Source: Pyrococcus furiosus DSM 3638 (GTDB lineage Archaea > Methanobacteriota_B > Thermococci > Thermococcales > Thermococcaceae). From it: DNA of 64,000 bases. The notes below the pieces were generated by a model. The model was not told the DNA's origin. It saw nothing but the letters and a program-made list of their open reading frames with translations, and did no database searches. The position numbers were made by a program, and so were the translations under genes. Positions 8,071-16,095 of this stretch are shown in pieces. Every line of letters starts with the position of its first letter. Within the stretch, counting starts at the first letter, position 1. The stretch lies in assembly GCF_000007305.1 (NCBI RefSeq), contig NC_003413.1, positions 248,001-312,000 of the forward strand, in the 5' to 3' direction.

Positions 8071-8992
8071 ATTCCAAGATTGATCTATACCCTTTTCCAT
8101 CTTTTCTTATCATTCTTGAAAACCTTGAAGACAGTAATTTGTTGTTCAATTCATATAGCAAGTCAAGGTATCCTATCGCGAGCTTGTCAACGTACTCGCT
8201 GAATTCCAGGACTTTTCTACCAATGTCTTCTTGGGAAGAGAAGAACCATTCAATCAAAATTCCCTTTGGATTAAGTATTCCGATTGTAATCTCTATCTCT
8301 GGAAATCTCTTTATAACTTCCTCTGGGGATACTTTAGTTGATATTCCTATAAAGCATCTGTCATGCACTTCTTCAACATTTTCTATGAAGGTTGAAAATC
8401 CGTCTATAACTTTATCTTCGATTAGTTTGTGTATCATAAAGTTTATCGTTGGCCTTTTCTTCCCTAGCTTTGCTTCTAACTCTTTCATGGGAGTTCTTGC
8501 GTCCGTCTTTAGAATATCCATCAAAACTGCGTATTCATATGGATACTCCCAGTAGCCAAATTTTCTTTTCATAGGGTCGCTTCTTGGATCCCAGACTTCG
8601 TAAAGTTCGAAGTCATTTGAATAGCGGGAGAAGAACTCAGGTAGGTATTTTTCCTGATCGTAGGGGATCTGTAATATAACCTCGATTCCATTCTTAAATC
8701 CAAAGATGGGGGTTATATATACAATAAAGGGGTTTTCTGATAGCAGTTCTGCAGTTGGTATTATTTCTGACTTTGGAATGGACAAAAATGCTATGTAACT
8801 CTTAAGGCCTATTCTTGTTATATTGTAGAGTGCACTCACAACCACATATTTTCCATAGTATTTGTCGTAGATTCTTTTGAGTTTGTAGTAGTTTATTCCT
8901 TCCTTTTTAGCTATGCTTCTCAGGCTATCCCTTGGGTGTTTTTCTAATACTTCAACCAACCAAAGGATATCATCCCAATTAACCTCGCTCAT
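8063..8992 (-). CDS. Two-HTH transcriptional regulator, Lrp/AsnC-like
   Basis: A 309-residue DNA-binding protein with two winged-helix-type segments, one near residues 8-45 (DILWLVEVLEKHPRDSLRS) and one near 155-200 (VLMDILKTDARTPMKELEA, then KRPTINFMIHKLIEDKVI). The layout resembles a tandem Lrp/AsnC-like regulator, but no ligand-binding ACT domain is clear. ATG at 8992 is chosen because a TATA-like CTTTTAAGA about 30 bases upstream would give an almost leaderless transcript; an upstream TTG would begin at the TATA box. It is divergent from the adenosine-specific-kinase gene, and two matching palindromes lie between them, so it probably controls both directions. Effector unknown. Confidence 0.75.
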   Translation of the reverse strand: MSEVNWDDILWLVEVLEKHPRDSLRSIAKKEGINYYKLKRIYDKYYGKYVVVSALYNITRIGLKSYIAFLSIPKSEIIPTAELLSENPFIVYITPIFGFKNGIEVILQIPYDQEKYLPEFFSRYSNDFELYEVWDPRSDPMKRKFGYWEYPYEYAVLMDILKTDARTPMKELEAKLGKKRPTINFMIHKLIEDKVIDGFSTFIENVEEVHDRCFIGISTKVSPEEVIKRFPEIEITIGILNPKGILIEWFFSSQEDIGRKVLEFSEYVDKLAIGYLDLLYELNNKLLSSRFSRMIRKDGKGYRSILEFI

Positions 8993-9046
8993 TTCCGACC
9001 AGTAAATAGAATTACTCAAATCTTAAAAGGAATTTCGGTGAATTTA

Positions 9047-9115
9047 GTAAAGTTTTTGTTTACCTAAAGGCTATGCTCCTGATCCAAAAAAGAGACAAGT
9101 AAAGTTTTTATTTAC
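9047..9115. promoter_or_regulatory. Tandem palindromic operators between divergent genes
   Basis: GTAAAGTTTTTGTTTAC at 9047-9063 and GTAAAGTTTTTATTTAC at 9099-9115 differ by one base, start 52 bases apart (about five helical turns) and have GTAAA/TTTAC arms. They fill the space between the two-HTH regulator (start 8992) and the rightward gene at 9146. Spacing and symmetry suggest cooperative binding of a dimeric regulator, most simply the divergent gene's product. Confidence 0.65.
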
Positions 9116-9145
9116 CTAAGAGAACTTTAATTAGGGGGAGGAGAG

Positions 9146-9634
9146 ATGGTGAGGATAGAGGTTGTTGATATTGAGAAACCTGAAGGTGTAGAAGTGATAA
9201 TAGGCCAAGGAAACTTTTCTATATTCACAGTTGACGATTTAGCTAGAGCTCTCCTGACAACAGTTCCTGGGATAAAGTTCGGAATCGCAATGAATGAAGC
9301 TAAGCCTCAATTGACTAGGTATACTGGCAATGACCCAGAGTTAGAAAAGCTCGCTGCTAAGAATGCTCTCAAGATTGGAGCTGGTCATGTGTTCGTCATC
9401 TTAATGAAGAATGCATACCCAATAAACGTTCTAAATACCATTAAGAACCATCCCGCTGTGGCAATGGTTTATGGGGCTAGTGAAAATCCATTCCAAGTTA
9501 TAGTTGCCGAAACTGAGTTGGGAAGAGCAGTTATTGGGGTTGTTGATGGAAAGGCTGCCACTAAGATTGAAACTGAGGAACAGAAGAAAGAGAGGAGAGA
9601 GCTAGTAGAAAAGATAGGTTATAAGATTGATTGA
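9146..9634 (+). CDS. Adenosine-specific kinase family protein (DUF355)
   Basis: A 162-residue cytosolic protein matching the archaeal adenosine-specific kinase / DUF355 family. Conserved features seen are the N-terminal [22 protein letters not shown]-type strand region (only partly quoted), [13 protein letters not shown] near residue 55 and the glycine-rich [14 protein letters not shown] near 108. The family name rests on structural-genomics ligand binding; catalysis is poorly established. ATG at 9146 follows GGGGGAGGAG at optimal spacing. It heads a cluster with the XTP/dITP diphosphatase gene 11 bases downstream, so the pair looks like a small nucleotide-housekeeping operon under the tandem palindromes. 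Confidence 0.85.
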
Positions 9635-9645
9635 GGGATTTTTCT

Positions 9646-10203
9646 ATGGAACTATTTTTTATTACTTCAAATGATGGAAAAGTTAGGGAGGCAAAGAAAT
9701 TCTTGGAACCCCTGGGAATTAATGTTATAAAAAAGCCTCTTGAATATCCAGAGATTCAGGCCGATACGTTGGAGGACGTGGTAGTTTTTGGGCTAAACTG
9801 GTTGAAAGATAAAGTGGACAAGCCCTTCATAATTGAGGACTCAGGCCTGTTCATAGAAGCACTAAATGGTTTTCCCGGTGTCTATTCTGCCTATGTTTAC
9901 AAGACAATAGGACTGGATGGGATATTGAAGCTTATGGAAGGAATTGAAAATCGAAAAGCCTACTTTAAGAGTGTGATTGGATTCTATGATGGAGAAATAC
10001 ACCTTTTTGTGGGGGAAGTTCGAGGTAGAATATCTAACGAAAAGAGGGGCTTGCATGGATTTGGATATGACCCAATTTTCGTTCCCGATGGATTTGATAA
10101 AACATTTGCCGAAATGTCAACAGAAGAAAAAAATTCTGTATCTCATAGGGGAAAGGCTTTAAAGGAATTCTATAGATGGATGAAAGAAAACCTTAAAAAA
10201 TGA
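9646..10203 (+). CDS. XTP/dITP diphosphatase (HAM1/RdgB family)
   Basis: Hydrolyses deaminated purine triphosphates (XTP, dITP/ITP) to monophosphates and so keeps xanthine and hypoxanthine out of nucleic acids. The 185-residue protein begins with the family signature [13 protein letters not shown] and carries [20 protein letters not shown] near residue 65 (metal and nucleotide binding) and [10 protein letters not shown] near 140, followed by SHRGKA. ATG at 9646 is chosen because GAGGGA lies 8 bases upstream, overlapping the stop of the preceding gene. Length is typical. Secure identification. Confidence 0.95.
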
Positions 10204-10234
10204 ATATGTGTCAAACATAATCTTGGTGGTTAAA

Positions 10235-10687
10235 ATGGCAGAGCTCTTAGACAGGACTGATAAAATGTTGCTCGAAGAGCTCAAGAAAAATGCGAGAGAA
10301 AACATAGCAGCCCTAAGCAAAAAGCTTGGAATTCCCAGGACAACCGTCCACTATAGGATAAAGAGGCTCCTAGAGGAGGGTATAATTGAGAAGTTCACGA
10401 TAAAACCAAACTACAAGAAGCTAAACCTTGGAACAACGGCCTTTGTATTGATTAGATATGACCCTGATTCTGGCCTAACCCAAAAGGAGGTTGCCGAACA
10501 AATAGCTAAAATACCGGGCGTTTATGAAGTTCACATAGTTGCGGGGGAATGGGACATTCTCCTCAAAGTTAGGGCCGCAAATGCAGAAGAAGTTGGTAAA
10601 ATTGTGATAGAGAAGTTAAGGGAGATTAAGGGTGTGGGGCAAACTGTAACAATGGTGTCTTTTGTTACCATTAAAGAAGAGATTTAA
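10235..10687 (+). CDS. Lrp/AsnC family transcriptional regulator
   Basis: A 150-residue feast/famine-type regulator. Residues 5-55 form the HTH (LDRTDKMLLEELKKNAREN, then LSKKLGIPRTTVHYRIKRL), and residues about 70-145 form the RAM/ACT effector domain with GVYEVHIVAGEWDILLKV, the usual GxxD-like turn. Such proteins form octamers and respond to amino acids. ATG at 10235 is preceded by GGTGG at 10225. It follows the diphosphatase by 31 bases and may be co-transcribed. It is not the published P. furiosus LrpA as I remember that sequence. The specific effector cannot be read from sequence. Confidence 0.9.
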   Translation: MAELLDRTDKMLLEELKKNARENIAALSKKLGIPRTTVHYRIKRLLEEGIIEKFTIKPNYKKLNLGTTAFVLIRYDPDSGLTQKEVAEQIAKIPGVYEVHIVAGEWDILLKVRAANAEEVGKIVIEKLREIKGVGQTVTMVSFVTIKEEI

Positions 10688-10702
10688 AGTTGGGGTCTTC
10701 CT

Positions 10703-10889
10703 CATGTGAACTTTTATGAGTTCACGTGAGAATTCATTCCCCGATTTACTGTGAGTGCCCGGACTTAGACCGTCCCACCCATTTCTCTTTTCTCTCTCGG
10801 TTCGCTACGGCGGAACGGGTCGCCCGAACACTCGCAGGGTTCAACCAGCCCTCCACCTCACCTCGTTCACCGACTTCATTAGGCTGGCA
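10703..10889 (-). mobile_element. Possible right-end relic of an IS200/IS605-type (tnpB) element
   Basis: A GC-rich island in an AT-rich intergenic region. At 10703-10729 an imperfect hairpin, CATGTGAAC...GTTCACGTG, encloses TTTATGA, like the subterminal hairpins of IS605-family ends. Read leftward, the adjacent bases end in a short frame MKSVNEVRWRAG followed by a stop, resembling a TnpB C terminus, then a structured GC-rich tract of the kind that forms the guide RNA scaffold. No transposase body remains. The assignment rests on resemblance only. Confidence 0.35.
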
Positions 10890-10945
10890 TCACTACCAAA
10901 AACTATTTAAGTAAATAAGTATTTAAGTATTTTGGTGAACACAAT

Positions 10946-11002
10946 GGCGATGATCGACGTTCTCCTTACTGATTGAGATGATGAAGCGAGGTTAGGTGAG
11001 CC
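10946..11002 (+). ncRNA. Candidate C/D box sRNA
   Basis: Layout: GGC stem, GATGA (box C core), about 14 guide bases, CTGA (box D', near 10969), short spacer, ATGATGA (box C', near 10978), about 12 guide bases, GTGAG (weak box D) and GCC closing the stem. Boxes C and D are non-canonical outside the GA cores, so it is less certain than the sRNA at 24636. A TATA-like ATTTAAGTATTTT sits about 20 bases upstream. Likely guides 2'-O-methylation; target not determined. Confidence 0.5.
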
Positions 11003-11042
11003 TTTTTAAACTATACTTTTCTTATTGTTGTGGGGAGAGAAA

Positions 11043-12239
11043 ATGGTAGCGAGAGTTATTGTTGATGCTCAAGCCGCGAGAGCAATTGGAAAGGGGGCAA
11101 TGATAGTCTTCAAGAAGGGAGTAGTGAGAACAGAGGGAGAGATAAAGCCTGGAGACATCGTTGAAGTGTACACAAGGGGAGGAAAATTCCTTGGAAAGGG
11201 ATTTGCAAATCCAAACTCCAACATCATGGTTAGAATAGTCACGAGAGACAAGGATGTAGAGATAAACAAAGAACTCTTCAAGGAGAGAATAAGGAAAGCA
11301 AACGAGTACAGAAAAAAGGTTCTGAAGTATACAAACGTCTACAGAATGGTTTATGGGGAATCCGATTATCTGCCTGGATTGATAGTGGATAGGTTTAATG
11401 ACATAGCCTCCCTTCAAATCTCAAGTGCAGGGATGGAGAGATTTAAACTTGAAGTTGCTGAGGCAATTATGGAAGTTGAACCTGAGATAGAGACCGTGTT
11501 CGAGAAGAACACTGGAAGAAGTAGGAGAAGAGAGGGACTCCCAGAGATTGAAAGAGTTCTCCTGGGAAAGGAAAAATACAGGACAATAATACAGGAAGGT
11601 AGAGCAAAGTTCATAGTTGATATGAGAGGGCAAAAGACAGGATTTTTCTTGGATCAGAGAGAAAATAGATTGGCATTGGAAAAGTGGGTTGAGCCAGGAG
11701 ATAGAGTTTTGGACGTGTTCACCTATACCGGTGGATTTGCCATACATGCGGCAATTGCTGGAGCTGAGGAGGTTATTGCCATAGATAAATCTCCCAGGGC
11801 CATAGAAACGGCAAAGGAAAATGCGAAGCTCAATGGGGTTGAGGATAGAATAAAGTTCATAGTGGGTAGTGCTTTTGAAGAGATGGAAAAGCTCCAAAAG
11901 AAAGGAGAAAAGTTCGACATAGTTATACTTGACCCTCCAGCTTTTGTCCAGCATGAAAAGGATTTGCAAGCGGGAATGAGAGCTTACTTCAACGTTAATT
12001 TTGCGGGGTTGAATTTAGTGAAGGATGGGGGAATACTGGTTACCTGTTCTTGTTCCCAACATGTTGATCTTCAGATGTTCAAAGACATGATAATAGCGGC
12101 GGGAGCGAAAGCTGGGAAGTTCTTGAAGATGTTGGAGCCCTATAGAACGCAAGCTCCCGACCATCCAATTCTAATGGCATCCAAGGATACCGAGTATTTG
12201 AAGTGTCTGTTCCTTTATGTGGAAGATATGAAGCATTAG
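11043..12239 (+). CDS. Class I SAM-dependent rRNA methyltransferase, PUA-fused (RlmI-like)
   Basis: A 398-residue RNA methyltransferase of the RlmI / PH1915 type that probably makes 5-methylcytosine in 23S rRNA. Residues 1-75 form the PUA domain (ARVIVDAQAARAIGKGAMIV through GKGFANPNSNI), the middle is an EEHEA-like linker, and from about residue 195 the Rossmann domain has the SAM motif VLDVFTYTGGFAIHAA, the acidic EVIAIDKS, the catalytic ILDPPAF near 300 and TCSCSQHV near 335, whose cysteines fit an m5C mechanism. ATG at 11043 has GGGGAGAG 5 bases upstream. It stands alone before the CRISPR leader. The exact target base is inferred. Confidence 0.9.
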   Translation: MVARVIVDAQAARAIGKGAMIVFKKGVVRTEGEIKPGDIVEVYTRGGKFLGKGFANPNSNIMVRIVTRDKDVEINKELFKERIRKANEYRKKVLKYTNVYRMVYGESDYLPGLIVDRFNDIASLQISSAGMERFKLEVAEAIMEVEPEIETVFEKNTGRSRRREGLPEIERVLLGKEKYRTIIQEGRAKFIVDMRGQKTGFFLDQRENRLALEKWVEPGDRVLDVFTYTGGFAIHAAIAGAEEVIAIDKSPRAIETAKENAKLNGVEDRIKFIVGSAFEEMEKLQKKGEKFDIVILDPPAFVQHEKDLQAGMRAYFNVNFAGLNLVKDGGILVTCSCSQHVDLQMFKDMIIAAGAKAGKFLKMLEPYRTQAPDHPILMASKDTEYLKCLFLYVEDMKH

Positions 12240-12244
12240 AAACG

Positions 12245-12713
12245 AAGATTTTTCGGTACACGGTGGTTGGGCTTATTTTTGAATTTTTAGTCTTCTTTGA
12301 GCTTTATTTTTGAAATAAAGGTTTTTGAGCGATTAGGGTTTAATTTAGTAACTCAAAGTTAGTATTTTCAGTATGTTACAGTTTTGTTGCCAAATTATGA
12401 CGAAAGTTTTTCGAAAACTATCAAATAATATTTTAAGAGGAGATTTTTGGAAAGAGTTTGATAGTTTCTGTTGGATTCTTTCAAAAGATTGCGAACTAGC
12501 TTGGTTAGAATAGTTAAGTCTTCTCCTGGGATAGGGTGTGAAAGCAGTGTTTTATTCCCAGGGTGCTCGTGGGAGTTTTCTTGATTTAAAGTCCCAGGGG
12601 GAGTTGGTTTGTTTATAAATAAGGGGTTCTTGGGTAAGGTTGATGTCCCGTAAGGCTTATAAATTCGAGTGATATAGTTACTCTGTAGGAGTATTGGGGC
12701 AAAAAAGCCCCCT
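12245..12713 (+). other. CRISPR leader
   Basis: About 470 bases without a credible gene directly upstream of the first repeat, AT-rich with T/G runs on the plus strand. It begins with TTTTTCGGTACACGGT and contains two TATA-like elements, GTTTATAAAT at 12611-12620 and GCTTATAAATTCG near 12655, the latter about 50 bases before repeat 1 and well placed to start the precursor crRNA. The same opening sequence recurs at the right edge of the window (63935 onward), as expected for a leader shared among arrays of one genome. Confidence 0.85.
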
Positions 12714-14114
12714 GTTCCAATAAGACTACAAAAGAATTGAAAGTGTTCATCGCACTTCTTCTTCTGACTCTGCTCCACTTAGGTTCCAATAAGACTACAA
12801 AAGAATTGAAAGGCGTTAATGAACAATAAGCCTGACACGAACATAAACAGTTCCAATAAGACTACAAAAGAATTGAAAGTTTCAATAAGGAGTTTCAAAT
12901 GGCTCGATGGAATTATGTTCCAATAAGACTACAAAAGAATTGAAAGAGAACCTCCGCAATCTCCTTTGGAGAAAGGCCCTTCTTGAGAGTTCCAATAAGA
13001 CTACAAAAGAATTGAAAGCTTCTTCGAAGTCGTAGTTTAGTGTGTCAAGATATTCTGTTCCAATAAGACTACAAAAGAATTGAAAGTTCTAGAAGTTCTC
13101 TTGCGAGAGCCAAGAGCGCGGCTGTTCCAATAAGACTACAAAAGAATTGAAAGGTGTACTTAAGAATTTCTTTCATAACTTTTCTGAAGAGTTCCAATAA
13201 GACTACAAAAGAATTGAAAGACATAAGAGACGGAGAGCTTGTTATCTGGAAAGCAAATGTTCCAATAAGACTACAAAAGAATTGAAAGAGTTATAACAAA
13301 CCAGCATGACCCGCTCTCGGCTGAGTGGCAGGTTCCAATAAGACTACAAAAGAATTGAAAGCTACCATGGCCATCACCAATAATTAATTGTAAGTTAGGT
13401 TCCAATAAGACTACAAAAGAATTGAAAGATTTGCTGACAAGCCATCGCAAAATTCTTCTGTTTTGTTCCAATAAGACTACAAAAGAATTGAAAGAACTCC
13501 ACGACAGCATAAGGGACATTTACCATCGTATGTTCCAATAAGACTACAAAAGAATTGAAAGTTTTTGTGCTGAGCCAACCCACCACTTTGGTAAAACTAG
13601 TTCCAATAAGACTACAAAAGAATTGAAAGGGGGCTGCGGGCCGGCTCACACCCCGAGCTCCCGGCTCGGGGTGCTCATGTTCCAATAAGACTACAAAAGA
13701 ATTGAAAGTCCAACATGGTTAACTTCCATCCTCTTAAAAGGAACTGTTCCAATAAGACTACAAAAGAATTGAAAGGTAAGGTATTCTTCATAGACACCGC
13801 TCTGCATAACGTGTTCCAATAAGACTACAAAAGAATTGAAAGTTGAGGCTGGAGAGGGCTTCTTTGTTACTACTTGCGTGTTCCAATAAGACTACAAAAG
13901 AATTGAAAGTTAACTCGTTTAGTTTTATGTTCATGTTCCACACTAAGTTCCAATAAGACTACAAAAGAATTGAAAGCTAATTTACGCTTTAGCTCGTGAT
14001 CAACCCTAATCCCTAGTTCCAATAAGACTACAAAAGAATTGAAAGACACTCATGTTTTGCTCGTATATGGGACTGACGGTGAAGTTCCAATAAGACTAAA
14101 AATAGAATTGTAAA
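12714..14114 (+). CRISPR. CRISPR array, 21 repeats and 20 spacers
   Basis: A 30-base repeat starting GTTCCAATAAGA and ending ATTGAAAG recurs at 12714, 12783, 12850, 12917, 12989, 13057, 13124, 13191, 13259, 13332, 13399, 13465, 13532, 13600, 13679, 13746, 13813, 13880, 13947 and 14016, all identical by eye, plus a degenerate last copy at 14084-14114. Spacers are mostly 36-39 bases, with outliers of 42 (number 4), 43 (number 9) and 49 (number 14). The ATTGAAAG end matches the 8-base crRNA 5' handle, so transcription is rightward from the leader at left; the decayed terminal repeat at right fits that polarity. There are no cas genes in the window, so effectors act from elsewhere in the genome. 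Confidence 0.99.
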
Positions 14115-14192
14115 TAATCTGCGGTGGTGGTGTGTAGGGACAAAAAGACAGAAACTCCTGAATAGGGGTGGGAAAAGGGCATGAATACCTAT

Positions 14193-14332
14193 CTATATGT
14201 CAGGAATGACAAGTTCTTCCTCCGTTAGCAAGAATTTCCTATAAGCCTTGAGTATATCTCTATATCTTCCCTCTACATTTCTAATTTTCTAAGAATAAGG
14301 TTTGAAAAAAGCTCAAAAAGCGTAACCTTCAC
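14193..14332 (-). pseudogene. Small frameshifted gene after rps27ae
   Basis: A GTG at 14332 overlaps the eS31 stop codon and opens [16 protein letters not shown], which meets a stop soon after. Shifting frame at the AGAAAATTAG run continues as IRNVEGRYRDILKAYRKFL, then LTEEELVIPDI and a stop at 14193. Joined, this is a 46-47 residue basic-then-acidic helical protein with normal codon use. Either a conserved mini-gene broken by a one-base slip or a site of recoding. No family recognised. Confidence 0.45.
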
Positions 14333-14481
14333 TTCTTCCACTCTGTATATCCACACTTCCCACAGGCCCACCTATCCCCGTGATCTGCCATGAATACTCC
14401 TGGGCCACAGCGCGGGCAGAACTTGTTCTTTCTTATAACTTTCCCATCCTTAATCTCGTAGAGCTTCCACTTCTGTCCCAT
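14329..14481 (-). CDS. rps27ae: 30S ribosomal protein eS31 (S27ae)
   Basis: A 50-residue zinc-ribbon ribosomal protein, the archaeal counterpart of the S27a part of eukaryotic ubiquitin-S27a fusions. Seen: start [10 protein letters not shown], a basic stretch KVIRKNK, then two cysteine pairs CPRCG near residue 22 and [11 protein letters not shown] at the end, enclosing [11 protein letters not shown]. The length is complete for Thermococcales. ATG at 14481 is separated from the eS24 stop by only two bases, with GGAGGGTGAG just upstream, so translation is coupled. It ends the rpo7-spt4-DPCK-eS24-eS31 operon except for the overlapping small frame downstream. Confidence 0.95.
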   Translation of the reverse strand: MGQKWKLYEIKDGKVIRKNKFCPRCGPGVFMADHGDRWACGKCGYTEWKK

Positions 14482-14483
14482 TC

Positions 14484-14783
14484 TCACTCACCCTCCTTCT
14501 TCTCTATTAATCCATCTCTAATTAAAATGTACTCGGGCTCTATGTAGAGCATTCTCTCCTTGCTGTCGTATGCCTTCGCATATCCCTTGCTTATGTAGCT
14601 TCCGAAGTAACTCCTTATGTACTGAATAACTGTTGTTTCGGGGTTTAAGTCAAGCATTGCCACTAGCTTTCCTTTTACGTCCTTTCTACTTGGGGTGGGC
14701 TCTCCTGGGTGATAAATTTCGAAGTATATCTCCTTTCTCCCGATAAGTTTGTTTTCCTTGATCTCTTTAATTCTAATCTCCAT
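14484..14783 (-). CDS. rps24e: 30S ribosomal protein eS24
   Basis: A 99-residue small-subunit protein. It starts [19 protein letters not shown] and holds the family core [20 protein letters not shown], then [22 protein letters not shown] near residue 55-75 (quoted in part). Archaeal eS24 lacks the eukaryotic basic tail, as here. The start overlaps the end of the dephospho-CoA kinase gene by 11 bases, and a GGAGGTGG lies within that overlap. Its position in an Rpo7/Spt4 operon is a widespread archaeal arrangement linking transcription and translation genes. Confidence 0.97.
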
Positions 14784-15306
14784 TCCTAACCACCTCCATA
14801 TTTCTCATAATTTCTGCACACCTGCGTTTGCATTCAGAAGTTACCTTTATAAGCACTATGCCTTCCCTGGGTTGCCCATATACAACAAAACTTCCAAGTG
14901 GTGCGTATAACACTGCGGGAATTGCTGCTAGATCCTCCTCACCATTAACAACAATGTGAACATTTGTGCCTCTTCTAATGAGGGAATACGCCTTTTTTAT
15001 CGTTTTTAGTAGGTGAAGAGTAATAGTTCCAGGGGGATTTTTAACTGTTAGGAGGACTCCTTTATCTCCAATCTCGGGCTTATATTCTCTTCTCTCGGTT
15101 TTATGGTCATAAATAGCCAAGCGGGGTCTTAATCCTACCTTCAGGCTGTTCTCGGTAACTACATCTCCCACGGTAATAAGAGTGTTTGAATTTACAATTT
15201 CTTTTAACTTAAGATATGGGATTGGAATTTCTCCTTTTATAAGCTCACCAAGAGGTTTCTTTAATTCTTGCCGCAAGTTTAGGGGTAATTTAAACATTAC
15301 AGACAT
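14773..15306 (-). CDS. GTP-dependent dephospho-CoA kinase (DUF359)
   Basis: A 177-residue protein of the DUF359/UPF0218 family, which in Thermococcales is the GTP-dependent dephospho-CoA kinase that phosphorylates the ribose 3'-OH in the last step of CoA synthesis; it is unrelated to bacterial CoaE. Visible family features are [13 protein letters not shown] near residue 43 (the GDVVT nucleotide-binding loop), the [14 protein letters not shown] segment, VKNPPGTI near 90 and [14 protein letters not shown] near 117. ATG at 15306 overlaps the Spt4 stop in an ATGA arrangement. Embedding a CoA gene between spt4 and eS24 is a common archaeal layout whose logic is unknown. Confidence 0.9.
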   Translation of the reverse strand: MSVMFKLPLNLRQELKKPLGELIKGEIPIPYLKLKEIVNSNTLITVGDVVTENSLKVGLRPRLAIYDHKTERREYKPEIGDKGVLLTVKNPPGTITLHLLKTIKKAYSLIRRGTNVHIVVNGEEDLAAIPAVLYAPLGSFVVYGQPREGIVLIKVTSECKRRCAEIMRNMEVVRNGD

Positions 15307-15491
15307 CAGCGCACCCTTATGGCATATTTTCCTGGGACTTTTGCTCCAATTTTCTTAGCAATTTCACTGTTCTCAACGTCAACTATTATAACTAGATCGA
15401 ACCATTCCTCACTCAAATCTCTACTTCCACAAACTGGGCATCTATCTTCTGAAGTAATGTAGTGACAGTGTCTGCAGGCTTTTTCACTCAC
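15306..15491 (-). CDS. spt4: Transcription elongation factor Spt4 (RpoE'')
   Basis: A 61-residue zinc-ribbon protein that pairs with Spt5/NusG on RNA polymerase and raises processivity. Two cysteine pairs are visible, CRHCHY at the start and CPVCGSRDLSEEW near residue 18-30, followed by the FDLVIIVDVENSEIAKKIG strand-helix (quoted in part) that contacts Spt5. It ends AIRVR. The GTG start at 15491 overlaps the Rpo7 stop as GTGA, so the two are translationally coupled. Length and residues are typical for archaeal Spt4. Confidence 0.96.
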   Translation of the reverse strand: MSEKACRHCHYITSEDRCPVCGSRDLSEEWFDLVIIVDVENSEIAKKIGAKVPGKYAIRVR

Positions 15492-16057
15492 TTCTTACCC
15501 TCCTCCTTTTCTTTCTTCTTTTCCTTCTCTATCCACTCGAATTTTCCAAGGCCAGGCTGCCTCATTGTAAGTCCTATTCTGTTCTCTCTTATGACTTTGC
15601 TCTTCGCACTAATGTTTATTATCCTAGCTCTCACCAAATCGCCAATTTTAAGTAGGTATTTCTTTTCTTTGCCAACAAATTGCTTATTTCTCTCGTCATA
15701 TACTACATAATCGTCCATTAATTGGCTTATGTGGACTAATCCGTCAATTGGGCCAATCCTTATGAATGCCCCGAATGGCATAACATCAGCTACATAACCC
15801 TCAACTACTTCGTGAATCTTGGGCTCCCAAACTAGAACATCAAAAACTACCTCGTGGTACGTTGCTCCATCTCCTGGGATTATGATACCGTCTTTGATAT
15901 CCTTGACCTCAAGAATTGATAGGATTACCCCTTCATCTTTGTCGTATGTTCCTTCGTAAGTCTCCCTTAGGATTATTTTTGCAGCTTCCTTGGGGTCCAT
16001 GGTAAACATTGTTGGGGGTATCCTCACGACGTCCTTTACGGTGACTATCTTGTACAT
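15488..16057 (-). CDS. rpoE1: DNA-directed RNA polymerase subunit Rpo7 (E')
   Basis: A 189-residue subunit that forms the polymerase stalk with Rpo4 and helps promoter opening and RNA exit. The N-terminal RNP-like domain runs MYKIVTVKDVVRIPPTMF onward. From about residue 80 an S1 RNA-binding domain has GYVADVMPFGAFIRIGPIDG, LVHISQL and GDLVRARIINI. The end is a basic Lys/Glu-rich tail. ATG at 16057 follows GGAGGAAG; an earlier in-frame start 6 codons upstream would swallow that site. First gene of the operon that continues to eS31. Confidence 0.96.
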   Translation of the reverse strand: MYKIVTVKDVVRIPPTMFTMDPKEAAKIILRETYEGTYDKDEGVILSILEVKDIKDGIIIPGDGATYHEVVFDVLVWEPKIHEVVEGYVADVMPFGAFIRIGPIDGLVHISQLMDDYVVYDERNKQFVGKEKKYLLKIGDLVRARIINISAKSKVIRENRIGLTMRQPGLGKFEWIEKEKKKEKEEGKK

Positions 16058-16095
16058 GTTTCTTCCTCCAAACAAATTTTAAGAGAGAAGAAGAA

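Noticed and set aside
11421-11969. 182-codon minus-strand frame opposite the rRNA methyltransferase gene
   Set aside because: Shadow frame; the plus strand encodes a complete methyltransferase with all motifs.
12395-12778. 127-codon minus-strand frame across the CRISPR leader
   Set aside because: It runs through the leader and the first repeat, has low-complexity composition and no ribosome site or promoter.
13271-13685. Minus-strand open frames through the CRISPR array with a repeated peptide (FNSFVVLLE / FQFFCSLIGT)
   Set aside because: The repeated peptide is simply the translation of the 30-base CRISPR repeat in successive frames; no start signal or coding bias between repeats.
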